Assembly: GCF_024139115.2 (NCBI RefSeq)
Contig: NC_085141.1
Span: forward strand, 219,641,783-219,705,782
Source of the DNA: Armigeres subalbatus
Taxonomy: Eukaryota > Arthropoda > Insecta > Diptera > Culicidae
Length of the DNA stretch: 64,000 bases
Direction of reading: 5' to 3'
Below the pieces are notes generated by a model. That model was not told the origin of the DNA and made no database searches. It saw nothing but the letters and a program-made list of their open reading frames with translations. Both the position numbers and the translations under genes were made by a program. Positions within the stretch are counted from its first letter, which is position 1. Every line of letters starts with the position of its first letter. Shown piece by piece: positions 32,532-43,919 of the stretch.

Positions 32532-33399
32532 AAAATATTTCATGTGATAATGTGGTTATCTGACAAAATTGAAGGCATACATATAACGAAGTGAACATGG
32601 GATTATCAGTGCCCATAAAATAATGATTTCGAAAGTTGTTCGTTATGTTTGAACGGTTGAATTAAGGCAGGCATTCAATAGAGAAGTATAGGCTTACAGT
32701 TTCGGTTCGGTTCTCCATCTTACAGCTCCTGTTTATTAAGATTCATTTGTACATAAAACAGTTATGCGTATAACGACAGATATTCGCCCTTTCAAAGCAA
32801 CGGGACTCGTTCCTTGTTTTGTTCTTTTCAGAACTACGTATCTATGTTAGCAACAATAAGTGATTAAATGAAATCGATGCTTTAATTTTTCTTTTCAAGA
32901 TAAGATGGGGAATGGACCAGCTCCTCTTTGGCTAGTTGCTGGGCAATTTACTCCAAGCTCAATTTAGTAGGAAACTACGATGATTCCAACCTGCTTACAA
33001 ACGCCCACGAAATCGTAAGCAAATTCAAAAGCAAAAAGTCTATTTTTGGACTTAACCTGTATCTTTCGCTTATACCAAGAATTCCATTTTTACTTGTGTA
33101 GCAGTCGAAGACGACAGAAATCTGTTAGTTGTGCTTGTTCGATATACCAATTTGTGTTTGCTTCTGGCTCATATAGTCCGACAGTTGCTGTCGTTTTTAT
33201 TCCGATTTAAACCTACAATTTTGGTAAATTTAGTTGTTCGGCTATCCTTAACAAAAATCGATTGAATCGAAATAGATTATTATGTATACATATTTCCACT
33301 TGAAAACAACACAACAATCGAGCACTTGAGATGCGAAAACTTATGATTCGCGTGTGTGTTTTTTTATTCTGATCTGCCTCATTTTTTTCCTCCCAGGAC
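32532..33399. other. Noncoding stretch
   Basis: AT-rich DNA without recognised features, lying between two candidate first exons. Confidence 0.5.
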
Positions 33400-33545
33400 G
33401 CACAATATCGATTTTCCAGATTTTCCTCTCCTTTCCACCAGTCAGCCGATAGCGGCTTCAGTAGCAACAGCAACGAAGACGTCGCCGTTGACTACGACAA
33501 CGTCGTCTGATTGCCGCACGACGACGACGACGACGGCTGAGCTGA
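33400..33545 (+). promoter_or_regulatory. Candidate noncoding first exon
   Basis: A GC-rich block with an ACG microsatellite (about 33518-33536) ending in GAGCTGA|GTAAGCG, with a donor at 33546. The short in-frame stretch here has no protein character beyond low complexity. Confidence 0.28.
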
Positions 33546-33551
33546 GTAAGC

Positions 33552-34189
33552 GAACGAACGCGTGATGAATTTAACATTGGCAAAAACGAAGTGTTATCTT
33601 TGTGGCTCTGCCGCATTTAATTTACCGTGATTGAACGAATTTTGTGCGCAAACCGTCACATGATACGGTTCACGTTGCATTATCACTTTTAACGGTATTT
33701 TTCTGCCTTGGCAAATTAGGGATTGTTTTTCTTTATTTTTGCTGTAATATAATCTACTGAGTATTTGAATTTGGTGTAATTTAAGAAGAAACAATGGCCA
33801 CGTCCTAGCAAGTCGTTTGGTTTCACAACAGTTCTGTAATCTATTTCAGAAAGCGAAAAGGAAACTAAAATCGTGTCTCACAACTGGCACATTGTATCTT
33901 CGAAGCTTAGCGTTCATTTTGCACTACCCCAGTTAATCAATAAAGTAATAATTATGCACCTACATACCTACTCAGCTTGCTTTTACATAACAATTGAATG
34001 AAATTTGGACTGGTAAAAGACGCGGCTTAGGTTGTTAATTTGACACATGGTGTGGTGATCAACCTACAAGATGCGAATAGGTAATAGTAATCGGGGGTTT
34101 GCCACAAAAGTTAAACTTAATGGACGCAGTGGTTCTACGTCCCAACAAAAAAGGCATTGGTATTGATTTGTGTACCAAAATGTGTCCAA
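33552..34189. other. Noncoding stretch
   Basis: No gene or element was recognised. Confidence 0.5.
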
Positions 34190-34650
34190 TTAATCCTAGA
34201 GAAAATTTCTAAAGGAGTTTCTTGAGGATTTTGTGGAGAATTCCTTTAGAAATTTCGAAATGAATATCAGAAGGAATTTCCGAATAAATCCTTGAAAAAA
34301 AAAAATCCGATTGAACTCATGAAGAAAGTTTGAGAGGAAAACTTGAAACAAATTTTTTATAGGATTTCGTAAGGGAAAATTTCACCAATGATTTATTCTA
34401 AAATTCCTCCAATTTTCCTTGAAAGATTACTCCCGGAATTATTTTGGAGATTCCCAAAGACATTTCCTCAAAACATCCTCTCGGAATGAATCCAGTAATT
34501 TATTCGGAAATTCGCCCAGGATTTTTTTTGGAATTTCCCTCAGAAATCAGTCCAAAACTTCCACAACGAATTCCTTCGGAAATATCCTTAGAAAGGAAAT
34601 TTTTAAAAGGATTCCTAAGTGAATTCCTGATGAAATCACGAAGAAAATAA
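34190..34650 (+). repeat. Degenerate GGAATTTCC/GGAATTCC tract
   Basis: Words of the type GGAATTTCC, AGAAATTT and TCCTTAGAAA recur irregularly every 20-35 bp. This looks like a decayed relative of the GGAATTCC satellites at 53.5-56.0 kb. The open frames across it are repeat artefacts. Confidence 0.55.
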
Positions 34651-34734
34651 GGGTATAATTCGATAACTTTTCGTATCCTGGGCCAGTCTAGTGCACATAT
34701 GCTCATTGAACCAGGTTGGGTACATATTGATGTT

Positions 34735-34960
34735 GAGGTCATTGCAAAAGTCTTGGTTGATTCGATAGATACTTTGGATGGAACTTGAGAACGTTTTGGA
34801 GTACCATGAACATCTCGTTTTTAAGAAAATTGGACTTTCAGGATGCGCTTATGACTATTGACCCGGATTGGGAATATGCCGACGATGAAAACAATCCAAA
34901 AGCCTTGGTTGATCTGGTAGATAACTTGGGTTGCACTTGAACATCTCGTATTCCTGAAAA
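34735..34960 (+). repeat. Two diverged units of a ~155-bp repeat
   Basis: GCAAAAGTCTTGGTTGATTC (about 34744) and CCAAAAGCCTTGGTTGATCT (about 34897) begin alignable segments, each followed by GATA(G)AT and a later GAACATCTCGT. Only about one and a half units are visible. Confidence 0.5.
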
Positions 34961-35815
34961 TAGATCACTGTCTCAACAATCAGGATGACTCAATTTGATT
35001 GAATGTTTAGAATTATCGTACAATGTGGTAAAGGATCCAAACATTTTAGATTCATCTGCATGCTCTCAGAAGCAAAATTTTCCAAAGGTTTCGGATATCT
35101 GGGCGTATATGACCCAAACGATTTGAAAAGGTTAAATAAGATGTAAAATTATTAATTTAAAAAAAAAAATAAAAACTGGTATACGACAGGTCAAGAGTAT
35201 AATAAAAAATAAATTCATTAAGACATTAGATGTCAGATGACGATTATCATTAAATAAATAAAAAAATAAAATAAAAACTCCTCGGATTTATTAAAGAATG
35301 TTTTAAAAACCTTAAAAATCATCCAAAATTTTTTGCTGCCCTCTCAAAATATATTTTTTGTACAAAAAATTCGAGTGTGTGGGGGGGGCGGGGTTGAAGA
35401 CATAATTGTTTTTTTTTATATATTTGTATCGGCCTAATTAGAAAAAAAAAATATTTATCAATTATTATTATTATCAAATATTTCTTTCTTATTTTTTATT
35501 AAATACCTTCGGAAAATATTTTGGGTATTGTTTCGTACACTCGTTCCTTTAGGTTTTAAACATTCGTGTTAAAAATTTCTTTGTTTGTGTCACTACTGAT
35601 CCAAACAAACATTTTTCTATCAAGTGACAACCTACTCAGAAGATTATTTTTGATTATTTGCTTTAAGTTTAAAAAACAAAGAAAAACGATCGAAAAGGAA
35701 AATTTATTTCGCATTTACAATGTAAATTTCCTCTATTTTGCGATTCAATATTGATTGCTACCGTAGCGTTCGCAATTAATCTTTTATTTTCACTTTTCAA
35801 AATGATTACTAATTT
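34961..35815. other. AT-rich noncoding stretch
   Basis: Long A/T runs with a GGGGGGGCGGGG tract near 35381. No gene was recognised. Confidence 0.5.
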
Positions 35816-36046
35816 TGGTTGTCGGCACCTCTTTTTCCAAAGGAATATCAAGACTTATCAAAGTTAATTGCCTAATTTCAGGTTATTAGCCATTGAAAGC
35901 TTTATTAAATATGCATAATTTTTTTAAATGTAATTAAATTTGTAATTAATTGTAATTACATAATAAATCTTGATATTTTCAGTCATAACGCCAACACTTC
36001 ATATTTTTCCGTTTATAATGTGTTCTTTGGGTGCCGACAACCGGCC
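35816..36046. mobile_element. Possible short element with GGTTGTCGGCACC inverted ends
   Basis: GGTTGTCGGCACC at about 35817 recurs inverted at about 36033-36045. A near match (GGGTGTCGACAACCG) also occurs alone at about 39069. The interior is AT-rich. The TIRs are only about 13 bp, so this is tentative. Confidence 0.4.
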
Positions 36047-36453
36047 ACCTTTTTTATAAACGGCATAATATCAACACTGAGCATGAGCATGAGCATGATT
36101 GACCGCCCACGGTTGCTCCTCCGTTATTGCCAGGTCAGCTGTAATTACACAGAGAACCACTAACCACTTGGGACTAACATCATCTTCAATGTGTAAGAAC
36201 TGGTGACCCAAAAATAAGCAATACCAGCGCCGGCCGTGTCCGAATGCAGGTCAATTAAGGAATGGGTAGGAGAATGTTGACGTGATACTCGCTTTGATGG
36301 AAGCCGACGAGTCATCTGCACTTCCACGAGAAATCACTGGGATGTTGGATATATGGGGTAGGGAGTGTGGCAGGGTTCGTTTTGGTAAACGGTATGCCGA
36401 GTATAGCGTGTAGTTTGATCGATGAAAACAAAACTATTTTTTTATTAAAGGCC

Positions 36454-37000
36454 GCACAAAGCAGAACACAATTTCGGTGATCGGCTGATCGTTCTGCTCA
36501 CCGCACAAAGCAGAACAAAAGTTTGATGACCAGCCGATCGTTCTGCTTACTGAAGAAAACATGTCTGGACGCAATTCAAACTTTAATTTTGTAATTAATT
36601 CACTCACACGCACGAAACAGAACAAAATTTCGGTTACCGGCCGATCGTTCTGCTTACCCCACAAAGCACAACAAAATTTTTATGACCGGCCGATCGTTCT
36701 GCTTACTGAAGAAAATACGTTTGCACGCGATCTCCGATCATTTTACGTTCAATACAAAACACGATCAAATCTGCACTGAACTGATTGTTTCACTTTTCTC
36801 AATTTACACGCCCACATAGCAGAATCAGACATTTTGATAACCGCGCGACCGCGTACTGCGTCCAACACAAAACACGAACAAACTTGCACTTTTTACCGTC
36901 ATGATTCTGCGACGAAGAGAAAACAAAAACTAATACAATGCATGCTCGGTCGCTTCTGCATACTGAGAATCGTGTTACTCCGACCGAATCGACGCGCACT
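36454..37000. repeat. Higher-order tandem repeat with CCGGCCGATCGTTCTGCTTAC
   Basis: A ~49-bp unit starting GCACAAAGCAGAAC and ending CGATCGTTCTGCTTAC occurs at about 36454, 36503, 36610 and 36659. The pairs, together with the spacer starting TGAAGAAAA, form a ~156-bp higher unit. Degenerate units with AGCAGAATC and CCGCGCGACCGCGTACTGCG continue to about 37000. Confidence 0.75.
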
Positions 37001-38388
37001 AATCTGTTAACTCGAAATATAAACTTGAATTATTAATATAGTATAGACAGCGGAATGTATCTCAAGGCACCCGCTGGTAATATTTAGATTTGTCTTTTAT
37101 AAAAAATTAAAACACATTAATATGTTTGAGAATATACAGAAATTAGTGAAAATATTTTCAAAACTGTAAAAACCTGAAGGTTTGTAAATATATGAAAACA
37201 TTTAAGTAAAAGTAAATATCTGTATTTGTAAAAATATGGAAACAATAACCCTTTCCTTCCCATTTTTGCTGGGATTTCCTATGTGCATGGGACAGTTATG
37301 CCTATAACAGCAGTGTAGAGCTCCATAAAATTTTGCACCTTCCAACCTTTATTGAATTGTTTCAACAACAAAAAGCATTATTTGGCAAAACTTGATGGTA
37401 GCATTAGACTGCTAATATAATCAATTTAGTGTAAAAATAGTTGAAATATAATAAATCAAGACAAAACCTTCAAAACGACCCATCTGCTTCTGCAAACAAA
37501 GATTCAAACGTCGATTTCACGAATCTGATAGCACTTCGACACAAACCAACGCCATCATCAGATAGCCGAAACCTTCAGCTACCTATTGGTAGTGTCTGCT
37601 TGCGTGGGAGTCGTTTTGAAAATTTTGTCTTGAAATATTGAAAACAATCAAGTACCAATTGATTTACAATCAAAAACTTTTTTTTTTGTTTTCCACTAAT
37701 TTTAGCTATGTCAAATAACTCTTGTGCTAGCATCTTTTTCATATGTGATTCCTTCCTATTGAAATTTTTGAAAAAAGTCGTGGGAAAGAGAGGGTTAAAG
37801 AGAGGAAGGAGATATTTGATATACAGTATGGAGAAATCAATCAGACTAGCCTTATATGACTTGTATTTGGAATATTTAAAAATGTATGGTGATGTGTGCA
37901 AAAGTATGTAAATATAAAGTAATGTTATTAATCGTAATATTACGGAAACGTAAACGAAATGAAATCGATTTGCGGAAAATGAAACATATCGAATCATATC
38001 AGGATGTTAAGCTTCATCTAATTCAGTATATTTTTGTTTTGACTCGATAAAACGTCTCGAAAAAAAAAATGAACAGTAATTCTATCATTTTTTTCAGGAC
38101 AGGGACACATTTTGCTATCTTAAAATGTAGCTTAAGGTGTATGTATTTATCATAAGAATTTGATGGATATTGAAATATCTACATTCATGTCTACAATAAA
38201 TTTCGGATTTTTTTTTTGTTTTTGGGAAAAAATAACCCAAGATTCAGACAAGACATGCGAACAAATCAAAAGCCAAAAATATTATTGGTATTGTAAAAAA
38301 CACAATTCCACCTTCCGACTCTACATACACGCACTTTGACCTCAGCAAGGCCGCCTCCACTGTCTCGCACTAGAATTGAGTCAAGTGC
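37001..38388. other. Noncoding stretch
   Basis: AT-rich DNA with many short frames on both strands. None resembles a protein family. Confidence 0.5.
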
Positions 38389-38515
38389 GAGACACCGAAG
38401 ACGGCCCCCCGCTGAGGCCGAAATACGCATCCGCAAAACTACAATCAAGTGGTGGAACAAAATAAGACAGTACCCAACCCGTCCTATGCCAATTTCAGAC
38501 ATTCCACTAATTTTT
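38389..38515 (+). repeat. Dispersed repeat, copy 2
   Basis: It aligns with 17239-17395 through GTCAAGTGCGAGACACCGAA, GGCCGAAATACGCATC, AGTGGTGGAA and ACATTCCACTAA. It is followed by a T-run read as A/T rich. The family is unknown. Confidence 0.65.
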
Positions 38516-39269
38516 TTTTAAATTGTCTTGTTCAAATGTTGTACAAGTTTCACAACTACGTTGGAATACAACTAATACATTTAAGAAAATCGAATTGGGA
38601 TAAAGATATGACGAGAAAACTAACAGAGTGGAATAGAAGTATAAATCGGAAAGGGCTCACCGAATTTGTGTTATGAACAATTTCATCGTCAAACTGGAGG
38701 TAATGGAGCTTGAAATATCTATTGTCCTTCATCATCTGCTACAAGCAAAGAACATCCTTCATAGAACTTCTTATCAGTCTTGATTTTATTTAAGCTCCAA
38801 CAGATTGAGGCGATGAAATTGATGAATTCTTGAATCACAAAAAAAACAGGCAGCTAAATTGAAAAACTGCCATCCACACGCGCTGTCTACTTCGATCTCT
38901 ATAAACGGCATAATATCAACACTCAACAAAAACTATTTTTTTTAATCTAAGTAATAAAATAAATCAAATTTCCTTACCAGTTATTAACTTATGCCTATAG
39001 GCTTCCATTGGTATGCAAATGTCACCACTTTGTACAATTGCGCGAAAGTTATGAACCAAGAACAAACGGGTGTCGACAACCGACTACCTTCGCCTACAAT
39101 ATAGTAGAACAACATTGAAGCAAAGCGGCACAAAATAAAGATGATTATTCATGCTTCGATATAATGTACAATTCGATATAACGTAAAACTTTGACATCCA
39201 AATGTATGTTATATCGAAGTTTACCTGTATTTGAAAATTTAGTTAAACAAAATTCGTATCCCAAGGTGA
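38516..39269. other. Noncoding stretch
   Basis: No gene was seen. ATAAACGGCATAATATCAAC (about 38902) repeats the sequence found at about 36056, so a small dispersed repeat is present at both places. Confidence 0.45.
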
Positions 39270-39282
39270 TTCAGAATAACTT

Positions 39283-39335
39283 TTTTTTTCTTCTTTATTA
39301 AAGAGGCTTTCAGCTCTTGGCTGGTTCACCTCTGC
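39283..39335 (-). mobile_element. 53-bp retroposed 3' tail with 13-bp target duplication
   Basis: TTCAGAATAACTT is duplicated at 39270-39282 and 39336-39348. Between the copies, on the minus strand, lies GAACCAGCCAAGAGCTGAAA...TTAATAAAGAAG plus a poly(A) tail. It is the same tail family as at 19183 and 46233. Confidence 0.82.
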
Positions 39336-39348
39336 TTCAGAATAACTT

Positions 39349-39839
39349 CTGAAATAACTGGAATCTGAACATATGGACATAGTTCATACCTTAGAGTTAT
39401 CACATTATCACCAGTTTTGGGAAAAACTCAAATTCTCAAATCTGATGCATGATTCAATCTAAGTGCGAGTCAATTCGCACCAGGCTCATGGCCCAGAGAA
39501 ACACTTTCATGTTTCGACCCGCGATTTGCATGATTTTTACGTCTTCTTTTTTGTCGAATGCATTAAATTAACTTTCGTCGCTCAAGACAATGAATCGATA
39601 TATAAGGGAGCGGGTCATTTGACATAATTTGTTTCTATTCCTAAAATAAGTTATTAGTACTGAAATAAACCCGAAGCCGGAATGCTGTATATAATACCAG
39701 TTGGAAAAAGACGTAATCCTTTCCTAGAAAGCATGCATTAGTTGGGATTAAAGCAAAGATTATTGTTATCATGGTTCGAGTCATGGTTCGTCCAGGAAAA
39801 GACAATGATTAATGTTTTCGTTTCTTTAAAAAAAATAAT
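39349..39839. other. Noncoding stretch
   Basis: No recognised feature. Confidence 0.5.
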
Positions 39840-40499
39840 GCATCTATTCGGAATACGGCAATGAAATGAAGGATGTTATTTCTTCTTTGACGTTTGCCTT
39901 GAATTAGGCAACGGTTAATGTGATTCCTTCACTGAAAGTAGGTGTTTGCCTGAAATAAGACAATAGTAGATATGATTCCTTCTTTAAAAACCCTTCTTAA
40001 AATCAGGCGTTCCACAGTGGCGGGCCCTCATACAAATCCCGGGCAAAACCTGAGATTGCGTTCAAAACTTCACCACAGAGTAATTTTGAAACGTTGAATT
40101 CATTTTGAGTTTATTTATTTATGTTATCCAAGGGCTTCCGCAAGCCCAAGCCCTAGGATCTAGAACAAAGACAGCGTCCTCATTCTAACATTGCACCAGT
40201 CAATTTCCCGCTTTGGTGCAGCTATGCGCAATTCACCACACTAACCACCGGAAAGTAGACAAAACATATTTTAATATATAATACCAGATCTTTTCGAATC
40301 TTTCCCAAAAAAGTTTTGCCAAATTTCATTTTCCCATACATATTTGTTCGGGAGACGGAATGAACTTAGCGTTTAAGCGAAGTAAGCGTTTGTCCGGAAT
40401 AAGGCAATAATAGATGGGCTTTCTTTTTTGGGAGTAGACGTTTGCCTTGATTAGATTACTACAAGGTTTGATTACTACTATAGAATTTTGCCTTCATAA
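39840..40499 (+). repeat. Degenerate repeat with GTTTGCCT...AATAAGACAAT...GATTCCTTC
   Basis: The words AGGCGTTTGCC, GAATAAGACAAT and GTGATTCCTTCTTT recur at roughly 60-70 bp intervals (about 39890-39990 and 40380-40510). The tract resumes at 42021-42150 after the Jockey-like insertion, so it was one continuous array before that insertion. Confidence 0.6.
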
Positions 40500-40513
40500 G
40501 GAATAAGACAATT

Positions 40514-42020
40514 TTTTTTTTAACTAATTTTATTTGCTAAATATCATCTAATACATGCATTCATCTCTTAGACTAGGTGTTCCGTGTTTTCTTAACACTA
40601 TCATCCTTATTTGCTATGTTACTTTTTAGTTATTATTAATACATTTCAATTGCCTCTGGCAGTTAAGATTTTCCTCTGGTTTAATTGAACCATGTAGGAA
40701 TTACAATGTTTTTAACTTAAACTAAACCTAACCTAATTTATACTAAGGGTACAAGGAGCTAATCGTTGCAATAGAAGATTGCAACGATTTTTGTCTAAAA
40801 TTGGAAATTATTTTGTTAGACATTTGTTGCAATGTCTCAATATTAGAAATTCTATGAAGTTCATTGGTACTATACCACGGAGGCAACTTCAGAATCATTT
40901 TCAAAATTTTATTAATATATCCTCTGAAGTGCCTTCTTTCTGGTATTGCAGCAAGTAGTCCATATTGGCACAGCATACAACATGGCAGGTCTAAAAATTT
41001 GTTTGTAAATCAAAAGTTTGTTCTTAAGACAAAGTTTTGATTTTCTCTTTATAAGTGGATATAGACACTTAATATATTTGTTACATTTGGCTTGAAGGCC
41101 TTCAATGTGATTTTTAAAAGTTAATTTTTGGTCCAGCAGAAGTCCTAAATATTTGGCTTCGCTAGACCAATTAATTGGAACCCCATTCATAGTGACAATA
41201 TGTCTGTTAGAAGGTTTCAAATAAGAAGCTCTCGGCTTATGTGGGAAAATTATAAGCTGAGTTTTGGAAGCATTCGGGGAAGTAAGTGGAGAAAATATCC
41301 AAACTTTTTTGCAATCTACTACAAATGACACGAAGGCTTCGCCCTTTGGCTGAGAGGCCCGTGTCATCTGCAAACAAAGATTTTTGACACCCTGGTGATA
41401 AATCAGGTAAGTCAGAAGTAAAAATGTTATACAATATGGGCCCCAGTATGCTGCCTCGGGGACACCAGCCCTTACAGGTAATCTATCAGATTTGGAATTT
41501 TGATAATTTACCTGCAGTGAGTGATCTGATAAATAATTTTGGATCAGTTCAGTAATGTACAGAGGAAAATTTAAATTCATCAATTTTACAATCAAACCTT
41601 CATGCCAAACACTGTCAAATGCTTTCTCTATCAAGAAGAGCAACTCCAGTCGAATATCCTTCAGATTTGTTGAGCCGAATTAAGTTCGTAACTCTTAATA
41701 ACTGATGAGTGGTTGAATGCCCATGGCGAAAACCAAATTGCTCATCAACAAAAATAGAATTGTCATTAATATGAACCATCATTCTATTTAAAATAATCTT
41801 TTCAAATAGTTTGCTTATTGAAGAAAGCAAACTGATTAAGCGATAACTAGAAGCCTTAGCTGGATTTTTGTCCGGCTTCAAAATAGGAACAACTTTGGCG
41901 TTTTTCCATTTATCTGGGAAGTATGCCAATTGAAAATATTTGTTAAATATATTAACCAAAACGGATAAAGAGCTCTCAGGAAGTTTTTTGATAAGTATGT
42001 AGAAAATACCATCATCACCC
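40514..42020 (-). pseudogene. Jockey-like non-LTR retrotransposon, 5'-truncated, frameshifted
   Basis: AGGAATAAGACAAT is duplicated exactly at 40500-40513 and 42021-42034, and the minus strand ends in a poly(A) tail (T-run from 40514). The protein reads from the minus 5' end: DDGIFYILIK at the truncation point, then FPDKWKNAKVVPILKPDKNP, YRLISLLSSISKLFEKII and FVDEQFGFRHGHSTTHQLLR (about 41960-41680). Next come EKAFDSVWHEGLIVKL, the catalytic FADDT in a different frame (about 41380), and the C-terminal AKYLGLLLDQKLTFKNHI and LYAVPIWTTCCNTRKKALQ blocks to about 40740. At least two frameshifts and the missing 5' half (ORF1, endonuclease) make it inactive. Confidence 0.92.
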
Positions 42021-42150
42021 AGGAATAAGACAATGGTGAATGTGATTCCTTCTTTGGAAGTGGGATTTGGCCGGATTGGGGTAGTGATCCCTTCTTTAAA
42101 AGTAGGCGTTTATCCGGAATAAGACAACGATGGATAAAATACCTTCCTCG
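42021..42150 (+). repeat. Right continuation of the AATAAGACAAT repeat tract
   Basis: The same words as at 39840-40499 (GAATAAGACAATGGTGAATG, GATTCCTTCTTTGGAAGT, TAGGCGTTTATCCGGAATAA) continue here after the retrotransposon insertion. Confidence 0.6.
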
Positions 42151-42773
42151 GAAGTATTTGTGTCGTTTCATTTGTTGAACGAACCTCATTTGCCAAACAA
42201 TGCGAAACGTTCCAAAATTGCAAGTGAGTGAGCAGGCGCATGAGGCTTCGATTATATAGATATGAGTGTGTTTTTACCAACACCGATCACCATGGAATTA
42301 GACCCTAAATATAAACTGATCATTGTAAAAATCAGCTAGAGATTGGAAAAAAAATCAAAATTGAAAAAAAAAATGTTTTTCCAAAAATTGGTGCAATGCA
42401 TTTCAATCAATGCAAAAACATGCAAAATGATCGAAAAATGTGATCTATTTCCCTAAAGAGCTTTTTTGACCTTTCTAATGTGATTTTTTCAATATTTTTT
42501 ATAATGCATGAGAAATGCATCATTACTGCTAGGTGGATTAATCTGGTTTTTTTTTCGTATTGGCAAATTTCCAGGATGATCATGCAGCGTACTTCATCAT
42601 TTCTGCTAGTGATGTTGGTTCTATTGCAAGCGAAACCTGAAATAAGTGGCCTATTTCCAGGACATCTGTTTGGATTATGCAAGAAAGTTTATGCTAATTG
42701 ATAGTTCGCACTTCGTTGCTATGTTATCAAATACCACAATCAGCCACGATTAATAAGCATTAGCGGTTCGCAT
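42151..42773. other. Noncoding stretch with an orphan TE tail
   Basis: GCTAGGTGGATTAATCTGG followed by a T-run at about 42529-42556 is the same terminal sequence found at about 46215 and 47198. It is therefore a broken end of the repeat family described at 42.9-47.2 kb. No gene was seen. Confidence 0.5.
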
Positions 42774-42855
42774 AATTTCGTAGGTAATAAGAGCTACAAG
42801 CGTAGTATGAATAGTATGAATTTCGTAGGTAATAAGAGCTACAAGCGTAGTATGA
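42774..42855 (+). repeat. Recent 45-bp tandem duplication
   Basis: AATTTCGTAGGTAATAAGAG... through AAGCGTAGTATGA is present at 42774-42810 and again, identical, at 42819-42855. Confidence 0.9.
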
Positions 42856-42947
42856 CAAAGTCGCATACCTTCAATCCGTGGTGACAGATAACTATTATTA
42901 TACCAAGGTCTTCTTCATGAGTTTTTGCCTTTCTCGTATACAAAGTA

Positions 42948-43768
42948 GGGTAAGACGGTATAATGCGCCCCACCTGGCCAAAACGCCCCCCTTTGATTTC
43001 TAGAAAACTATGACTAACTAAGGGTCAAATTTAGTTCGTACCTATAGATATTTGTAAAACCATCATCCTATGTGAATATGGGAGTATTTTTGTATTACAT
43101 AATGGAAATATTTGCAAAATACAAAAAGTCACAGTTTTGATGTAACTTTTAATGTTTGTTTGCTCAACATACTGGAGCGACACTAGCATACTGTCCGCAA
43201 AACTTGCACTGGAACACTCAGTTGGGCAACAAAATAACTTTTCTCAGTGGTTAATATAATATAAAATTACTTCCATCTTCAAAAATGTAACGTTTTCCAA
43301 AAACATGTTTCACTGGTCAAAACGCCCCAGTGTAGGCAGGACAATATGCCCTTACCAACTGGACACAAGCGCGGCGAGCTTGCATCAGTTGCTTCCAAAT
43401 TATATGGAAACTATTGAAATGTTATTCCAATCTGCTTAAATTGACTTATGTTGGTTTTTTATTGTCAAGCACATAAGAATTTGTAACCTTTTTATTATGT
43501 GATTGATAAAATACTAATGAAGGGCTATGGAACGTCTTTGGTTAAGGTGGGGCGTATTGCCCAGGCACTTTTTGAAATCCATTTTTTACGACTTTTCAAA
43601 AAAGCTTTATTACGTGTTATCTGTAATATTTTTATATGACTACTCACGGGCAATGCATTTGCGACTTCCTGGACTACCAAATAACACAAAGTTTGCATAA
43701 ATTGCGTTGAAAAGTAAAAAGTTATCAAGGAGTTGCCTTAGGGGGGGGCATATTATACCGTCTTACCC
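42948..43768. mobile_element. TA-flanked TIR element, 821 bp
   Basis: GGGTAAGACGGTATAATGCG starts the left end and its inverse ends the right (CGTCTTACCC), flanked by TA on both sides. Removing it joins ACAAAGTA to TACGTAAAGG, which matches the uninterrupted paralog at about 46838. Words such as AACGCCCC and GGGGCGTATTGCCC recur inside. It is noncoding, and the TA duplication suggests Tc1/mariner. Confidence 0.9.
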
Positions 43769-43919
43769 TATACGTAAAGGCTATATGTTCGCTCCAAAAA
43801 CGAACTTTTTATAGGAGGCCCGGAGACCCATAGTGTTATATACCGATCGACTCAGCTCGACGAATTGGAGTGATGTCTGTGTGTGTGTATGTGTGTTTGC
43901 GCAAAAAGTCACTTTTTTT

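Noticed and set aside
34419..34742. 60-80 codon frames in the GGAATTTCC tract
   Set aside because: Repeat-driven open frames without protein features.
40130..40170. AGGGCTTCCGCAAGCCCAAGCCCT hairpin region as a terminator or RNA element
   Set aside because: Short imperfect hairpin with no supporting context in a eukaryotic intergenic region.
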